Shown piece after piece: positions 57,707 through 64,000 of a stretch of DNA of 64,000 nt. This stretch comes from Anaeramoeba ignava (lineage: Eukaryota; Metamonada; Anaeramoebidae). The number at the start of each line of letters is the position of its first letter. Within the stretch, counting starts at the first letter, position 1. A model generated the notes under the pieces. That model saw only the letters and a list, made by a program, of their open reading frames with translations, did not search any database and was not told where the DNA came from. A program made the translations under genes and the position numbers. The DNA is taken from assembly GCA_028826165.1 (NCBI GenBank), contig JAPDFW010000066.1:31001-95000 (forward strand), in the 5' to 3' direction.

Positions 57707-60103
57707 ATGCAAAGAAAAAACTTCCTTCGGAAAAAATTTCTATTGAAACAACAGAATTAATTGGAAAAGGAGGTTATTTATTTTTTATTTTTGAAGGAAT
57801 AAATTTTAAAATCAAAATGAAGAAAAATCAAAATTAAAGAAATTAATTTAACAAAAATCAAAATGCAAGAATAAAAGTAATAAGAGAACTTCAAATTATG
57901 CAAAAAATTAAACACCAAAATTGTGTTAATTTATTTTCTATTGAACCAGAAAATTATCAAGATGTAAATTTAAATAAAAAATTAAATAAAAAATTTAAAT
58001 AAAAAAATTAAATTAAAAAAAAAGCAAAAAAATTTAAAATAAAAAGCAAAAAAATTTAGAATAATAAAGTGGAATTAATTTTTTTTTCTCCTTTTTTTAT
58101 TTAAAATTAATTAATAAACAAAAATTTTTTTAATTAATTTTCTTTATTAAAAATTAATAATAAAATAAAAGGCTGATTTAATTTATGTTGTTATGGAATA
58201 TTGTGATTTGGGTGATTTAAATGAATATCTTGAATCGAAAAAAGATAAAAATGAAAAACTTTCTATTGAAGAAGTAAAAGAAATATTTGGACAAATTGGT
58301 ATTATTTATTTTACATTTTGAAATATAAATCAAAATCAAAATCAAAATCAAATTCAAAATCAAAATCAAATTCAAAATCAAAATCAAAATTAAAAATTAA
58401 AAATAATTAAAATCAAAATCAAAATGAAAATCAAAATCAAAATCAAAATCAAAATCAAAATCAAAATCAAAATCAAAATCAAATTCAAAATCAAAATCAA
58501 AATCAAAATCAAAATCAAAATCAAAATTAAATTTAAAATCAAAATCAAAATTAAATTCAAAAATATAAATAGTTTTTGGATTGAAATTTTTATATGAAAA
58601 AGGAATTGTTCATAGAGATTTAAAACCTGAAAATATTCTTCTTCAATCAAATGATGATTCAAAATTTGGATATATAATTAAATTAGCAGATTTTGGATTT
58701 GCAAGAGAAATTCCAAGAGATTTTTTACAAAAATCAATGGAAATGCAATCATTTATTGGAACACCTTTATATGTTGCACCAGAAGTTTGGAATATATTTT
58801 TTAAAAAAAAAATATTAAATAAATAAATACTAAATATTAAATAATAAATATTAAATAAATATTAAATAATAAATATTAAATAATAAATATTAAATAATAA
58901 ATATTAAATAAATATTAAATAAATATTAAATAAATATTAAATAATAAATATTAAATAATAAATATTAAATATTAAATAAATATTAAATAATAAATATTAA
59001 ATAAATATTAAATAAATAATAAATATTAAATAAATATTAAATAATAAATATTAAATATTAAATATTAAATAATAAATATTAAATAAATAAATATTAAATA
59101 AATATTAAATAAATATTAAATAATTATTAAATAAATATTAAATAAATATTAAATAAATATTAAATAAATATTCTTAAATTGAAAAATAGATTTTATCAAA
59201 TACTCCTTATACTTCAAATGTTGATTTATGGAGTTTAGGTGCAATTTTATATGAAATTGTTACAGGAACTCCTCCTTTTCAAACAACCGGTTTAAGTGAT
59301 TTAAGAAAACAATATAGACATTTAAAAGGCAAAAAATTACTTCCAAAAGAATATTTAGTAATTCAAAAATAAAAATAAAAATAAAAATAAATAAAAATAA
59401 AAATTAAAAATTAAAATTAAAATAAAAAGGAAAAAGTTCCAAAAGAATGTCATGATTTAGTTGAAAGATTATTAACTGTTGATCCAAATTTAAGAATTAC
59501 AAGAGAAGAATTATATAAACATCCTTTTATTTTTGAAAAATTAGTAAATTATTTCAAATTCCAAAAATATTTCAAAAAGAATTTATATTCCAAAAAAAAA
59601 TATTTTAAATTGATAAATAGAATGAATTAAAGGAAAAATCAAAAGATATATCAGATTTAGAAAAGAAAATAATTGGAATTACAAAAGAAGATTTTGAAAG
59701 CAAAGAAAATGAAAAACTTTCATTTAAAAAAGGAGATATAATTGAAATTATTGAAATTAATAAAGATAAAGGAATTTGTGAAGGAAAATTAAAAGAAAAA
59801 GAAGGAATTATTGAATTAAACAGAATTGATTTATATGAAGAAATTAAAGATATTTATTCAATAAATGAATTAAATGAATTAAATAATGATAATGATAATC
59901 AAACAATTAATTTTGAAAAAAGAATTATTGGAATTGCTTCAAATGAATATAAATCAAATGAAATTTCATTATCAAGAGGAGATTTAGTTGAAATTATCAA
60001 TATAAATAAAGATAATAATTATTGTGAAATTCAATTTGGAAATCAAAAAGATGAAATTCCTTTTTTCTTTTTTGATTTTTATAAAAAAATTGAAGAGAAT
60101 TAA
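57707..60103 (+). pseudogene. ULK-like kinase-SH3 array copy 11, broken ATP-binding exon
   Basis: Exons by homology 57707-57963, 58172-58298, 58573-58784, 59190-59357, 59430-59543, 59621-60103. Exon 1 is badly damaged: after ATGCAAAGAAAAAACTTCC the frame shifts, the phrase LIGKGG is followed by a run reading YLFFIFEG instead of FGKVYLGK, and stops intervene before the region encoding IKEINL. Exons 2-6 look normal: [42 protein letters not shown], two SH3-like domains, stop right after the second (DFYKKIEEN). It lacks domain 3. Without a glycine-rich loop the kinase should not bind ATP normally. It could be a pseudogene, a pseudokinase from a downstream start, or an exon hit by sequencing error; a clean single-base error does not explain the damage. 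Confidence 0.72.
58785..59189 (+). repeat. Copy 11 intron 3: AATATTAAATA array
   Basis: 405-bp intron starting GTTTGGAATA and ending GAAAAATAG, made of AATAAATATTA units with a 7-11-bp period. The preceding intron 2 (58299-58572) is AAAATC hexamers. Confidence 0.85.
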
Positions 60104-60690
60104 ATTCAAAATCAAATTCAAAATCAAAATCAAATTCAAAATTCAAAATCAAATTCAAATTGAAATTCAAATTCAAATTCAAAATCAAAATTAAAATCAA
60201 AATTAAAATCAAAATCAAATTCAAAATCAAAATCAAATTAAAAATTCAAAATCAAAATCAAAATCAAAATTCAAATTCAAAATCAAAATCAAAATCAAAA
60301 TCAAAATCAAATTCAAATTCAAAATCAAAATCAAAATTAAAATTCAAAATCAAAATCAAAATCAAATTCAAAATTAAAATCAAATTTAAAATCAAAATCA
60401 AAATTAAAATTAAAAATCAAAATCAAAATTTTTCAAAATTAAAATCAAAATCAAATTTTAAAATAAAAATCAAAATCAAAATCAAAAATTAATTTTAAAA
60501 TCAAAATTAAAATCAAAATCAAAAATCAAATTCAAAATTAAAAATCAAATTCAACATTAATTCAAAATTCAAAATCAAAAATAAAAAGAAAAAAAAAAAT
60601 AAAAATCAAATTTTTTCATTTTTATTTTTCATTTTTATTTTTCATTTTTTATTTTTTCATTTTTATTTTTATTTTAAATTAAAAAAAATA
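60104..60690. repeat. Spacer copy 11-12: AAAATC/AAATTC hexamers
   Basis: 587 bp without a gene. AAAATC, AAATTC and AAAATT units to about 60560, then TTTTTCATTTTTATTTTTCA repeats, the usual T-rich leader before a start codon. Confidence 0.8.
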
Positions 60691-63053
60691 AGCAAAGAAA
60701 AACTTCCTTCAGGAAATAATTTTATTACAACAAAATTTATTGGAAAAGGAAGTTATGGAAAAGTTTATTTAGGAAAAACTAAAGATACAAATCAAGATTG
60801 TGCAATTAAAGAAATTCATTTATCAAAAAATAAAAAAGAAAGAGAAAAAATGATAAGAGAAATTCAAATTATGGAAAAAATTAAACATGAAAATTGTGTC
60901 GATTTATTTTTTATTGAACCAGAAAATTACCAAAATGTAAAATTAAAATAAAAAAATTTAGAATAAAAAAGTGGAATTAATTTTTTTTCTCCTTTTTTTA
61001 TTTAAAATTAATTAATAAACAATTTTTTTAATTAATTTTCTTTATTAAAAATTAATAATAAAATAAAAGGTGGATTTAATTTATGTTGTTATGGAATATT
61101 GTGATAGTGGAGATTTAAATGAATATCTTAGAACAAAATCAAGTATTTCTCTTGAAGAAGTAAAAGAAATATTTGGACAAATTGGTATTATTTATTTTAC
61201 ATTTTAAAATATAAATCAAAATCAAAATCAAAATCAAAATCAAAATTAAAATATAAATCAAAATCAAAATCAAAATCAAAATCAAATTCAAAATCAAAAT
61301 CATAATCAAATCAAAATCAAATTCAAAATCAAAATTAAAATTAAAATTAAAATTAAAATTAAAATTAAAATCAAAATCAAAATTAAAATCAAAATTAAAT
61401 TTAAAATCAAAATCAAAATTAAATTTAAAATTATAAATAGTTTTTGGATTGAAATTTTTATATGAAAAAGATATTGTTCATAGAGATTTAAAACCTAAAA
61501 ATATTCTTCTTCAATCAAACAATAACTCAAAATTTGGATATACAATTAAATTAGCAGATTTTGGATTTGCAAGAAAAATTCCAAGAAATTTTTTAAGAAA
61601 ATCAATAGAAATGGATTCATTTATTGGAACACGTATATATGCTGCACCAGAAGTTTGGAATATATTTTTAAAAATAATAAAATGATTTTAATTTCAAAAT
61701 CGGAAAAAAAATATTCTTAAATTGAAAAATAGATTTTATCGAATATTCCTTATAAATCAAATGTTGATTTATGGAGTTTAGGTGCAATTTTATATGAAAT
61801 TATTACAGGAAATTCTCCTATTCAAGCTAATGGTCTTGATGACTCAAACAGACAAATAAAAGATTTACCAGGAAAAAAATCACTTCCAGATTCATATTTA
61901 GTAAAATTAAAAATCAAAATTAAAAATAAAATCAAAATTAAAAATTAAAAATCAAAATTAAAATAAAAAGCGAATTGTTCCAAAAGAATGTCATGATTTA
62001 GTTGAAAGATTATTAACTGTTGATCCAAATTTAAGAATTACAAGAGAAGAATTATATAAACATCCTTTTATTTTTGGAAAATTAGTAAATTATTTCAAAT
62101 TCCAAAAAATATTTCAAAAAAAGAATTTATATTCCAAAAAAAAAATATTTTAAATTGATAAATAGAATGAATTAAAGGAAAAATCAATAGATATATCAGA
62201 TTTAGAAAAGAAAATAATTGGAATTGCAAAAGAAGATTTTGAAAGCAAAGAAAATGGAAAACTTTCATTTAAAAAAGGAGAAATAATTGAAATTATTGAA
62301 ATTTATAAAGATAAAGGAATTTGTGAAGGAAAACTGAAAGAAAAAGAAGGAATTATTGAATTAAACAGAATTGATTTATATGAAGAAATTGAAGATATTT
62401 TTTCAATAAATGAATCAAATGAATTAAATAATGATAATGATAATCAATTAATTAATTTTGAAAAAAGAATTATTGGAATTACTTCAAATGAATATAAATC
62501 AAATGAAATTTCATTATCAAGAGGAGATTTAGTTGAAATTAATAATATAAATAAAGAAAATGATTCTTGTAAAATTCAATTTGGAAATCAAAAAGATGAA
62601 ATTCCTTTTTTCTTTTTTGGTTTTTATGAACGTCACGAAGAATATATTTCAATTCCAAATCAACAAAATTTAAATCAACAAAATTTAAATCAGGATTTAT
62701 ATCAAGATTTATATCAACAAAATTTATATCAAAATTTATATCAACAAAATTTAAATCAAAATTTATATCAACAAAATTCAAATCAAGATTTATATCAACA
62801 AAATTCAAATCAAGATTTATATCAAGAAAATTCAAATCAAGATTTATATCAACAAGATTTATATCAACAAGATTTATATCAACAAGATTTATATCAAGAA
62901 AATTCAAATCAAGATTTATATCAACAAGATTTATATCAGCAAAATTCAAATCAACAAGATTTATATCAACAAGATTCAAATCAAGAAGATGAAATGTCTT
63001 TTTCATTCATAAATTATGAATCATCTCAAAATATGGAAATGGATGAATTTTAA
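60691..63053 (+). CDS. ULK-like kinase-SH3 array copy 12, no ATG, novel C-terminal tail
   Basis: Exons 60691-60936, 61070-61184, 61441-61652, 61733-61900, 61971-62084, 62166-63053; about 580 codons open throughout. Where sisters have ATGCAAAGAAAACTTCC this copy reads ATAAGCAAAGAAAAACTTCC, so the expected start is gone and no in-frame ATG lies just upstream; the next in-frame ATG (IREIQIM region) would remove the ATP loop. [46 protein letters not shown]3-like 1 and 2 are followed not by domain 3 but by about 120 residues of QQNLNQ / DLYQQ repeats and the end MSFSFINYESSQNMEMDEF. The 5' limit given is the homologous position, not a start codon. Confidence 0.75.
62640..63000 (+). repeat. Coding DLYQQ/NSNQ repeat in copy 12
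   Basis: About 28 copies of a 12-15-bp coding unit (AATTTATATCAACA, GATTTATATCAACA, AATTCAAATCAA) giving a Gln/Asn/Tyr-rich tail, e.g. QDLYQQDLYQQDLYQ. The composition is prion-like (Q, N, Y, few charges other than Asp). Not present in any other copy. Confidence 0.85.
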
Positions 63054-63270
63054 AATTAATCAAAAAAATTGGATTAAATTGATCTCATATTCATTTTGCC
63101 AAAAATAAATGAAATATGTGAAAATGTTCATTGAAAAAAAGAATGAAGAAAAAAATTTTACAATTATTTTCAATACAAGTTTTTATTATATTTTTAAAAG
63201 ATCAAAAAGTAGAAGAAGAAATTTTTCATTTTTCATTTTTTTTTTCATTTTTATTTTAAATTAAAATAAA

Positions 63271-64000
63271 ATGGAAAAAAAGATAATTTTTGAAGGAAAT
63301 AATTTTATTACAACAAAATTAATTGGAGAAGGAGGTTTTGGAAAAGTTTATTTAGGAAAAACTAAAGATACAAATCAAATTTGTGCAATTAAAGAAATTG
63401 ATTTAAATAAAAATAAAGAAAGAAGAGAAAAAATGATAAGAGAACTTCAAATAATGAAAAAAATTAAACATAAAAATTGTATTGAATTGTTTTTTATTGA
63501 ACCAAAAGATTATCAAAATGTAAATTTAATTTGAAAAAGTGGAATCAAATTTAATTAATTTTCTTTATTAAAAATTAATAATAAAATAAAAGGTTGATTT
63601 AATTTATGTTGTTATGGAATATTGTGATTTGGGAGATTTAAATGGATATCTTAGAACAAAATCAAGTATTTCTCTTGAAGAAGTAAAAGAAATATTTGGA
63701 CAAATTGGTATTATTTATTTTACATTTTGAAATATAAATCAAAATCAAATTCAAAATCAAAATCAAAATCAAAATCAAAATCAAAATCAAAATCAAAATC
63801 AAAATCAAAATCAAAATCAAAATCAAAATCAAAATCAAAATCAAATTCAAATTCAAATTCAAATTCAAAATCAAAATCAAATTCAAAATCAAAATCAAAA
63901 TCAAAATAAAAATCAAAATCAAAATCAAAAACCAAAATCAAAATCAAAATCAAAATCAAAATCAAAATCAAAATCAAAATCAAAATCAAAATTAAAATTA
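63271..64000 (+). CDS. ULK-like kinase-SH3 fusion, array copy 13, cut by window end
   Basis: Only exons 1 (63271-63519) and 2 (63593-63707) are inside; intron 2, an AAAATC array, runs off the window. Exon 1 reads GNNFITTKLIGEGGFGKV with CAIKE and MIRELQIM; exon 2 reads [24 protein letters not shown]. Both match copy 12 most closely (same ITTK and LRTKSSISLEE phrases), and the ATG is present. The array evidently continues to the right. Confidence 0.85.
63708..64000 (+). repeat. Copy 13 intron 2: AAAATC hexamer array, incomplete
   Basis: Nearly perfect AAAATC hexamers with a short AAATTC stretch (63840-63875), reaching the window edge without a splice acceptor. Confidence 0.88.

Overview
The window looks like an extremely AT-rich nuclear contig from an anaerobic, mitosome- or hydrogenosome-bearing protist. 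The evidence is spliceosomal GT-AG introns in most genes, standard stop codons, and eukaryote-only domains (BTB-BACK-TLDc, hamartin, fimbrin, RasGAP, SH3) beside pyruvate:ferredoxin oxidoreductase and a methylmalonyl-CoA epimerase with an organelle-like leader. The BTB-TLDc protein and the general style recall Anaeramoeba (Metamonada); that assignment is inference.

Layout: 1-4723 (-) pyruvate:ferredoxin oxidoreductase, 3' end outside the window; 5287-11413 (+) a CH-repeat-RasGAP-PH protein in nine exons; 11526-14564 (+) methylmalonyl-CoA epimerase split by a 2.5-kb intron; 15196-17851 (+) a hamartin (TSC1)-like protein; 17898-19375 (+) a BTB-BACK-TLDc gene with several frame breaks; 19440-22600 a satellite of about 19 units near 165 bp; 22683-24678 (-) a four-CH fimbrin with an N-terminal coiled coil; 24756-25133 (-) a short Tim17/22/23-like protein.

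From 25218 to the right edge the window is one head-to-tail array of 13 related genes, all on the + strand. Each joins a six-exon ULK/Atg1-like protein kinase to a C-terminal tail of two or three SH3-like domains. Exon lengths and splice phases are nearly invariant, while introns 2 and 3 and the spacers are filled with copy-specific short tandem repeats. Seven copies keep the third SH3, five have lost or replaced it, and the thirteenth is cut by the window end. One copy has DFG changed to DFD plus frameshifts, one has a broken ATP-binding loop and one has lost its ATG. This looks like an actively evolving, lineage-specific kinase family and is the main discovery here.

Many frame breaks sit in homopolymer A or T runs, so some may be consensus errors rather than real mutations. 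I saw no tRNA, rRNA, CRISPR array or recognisable transposon.
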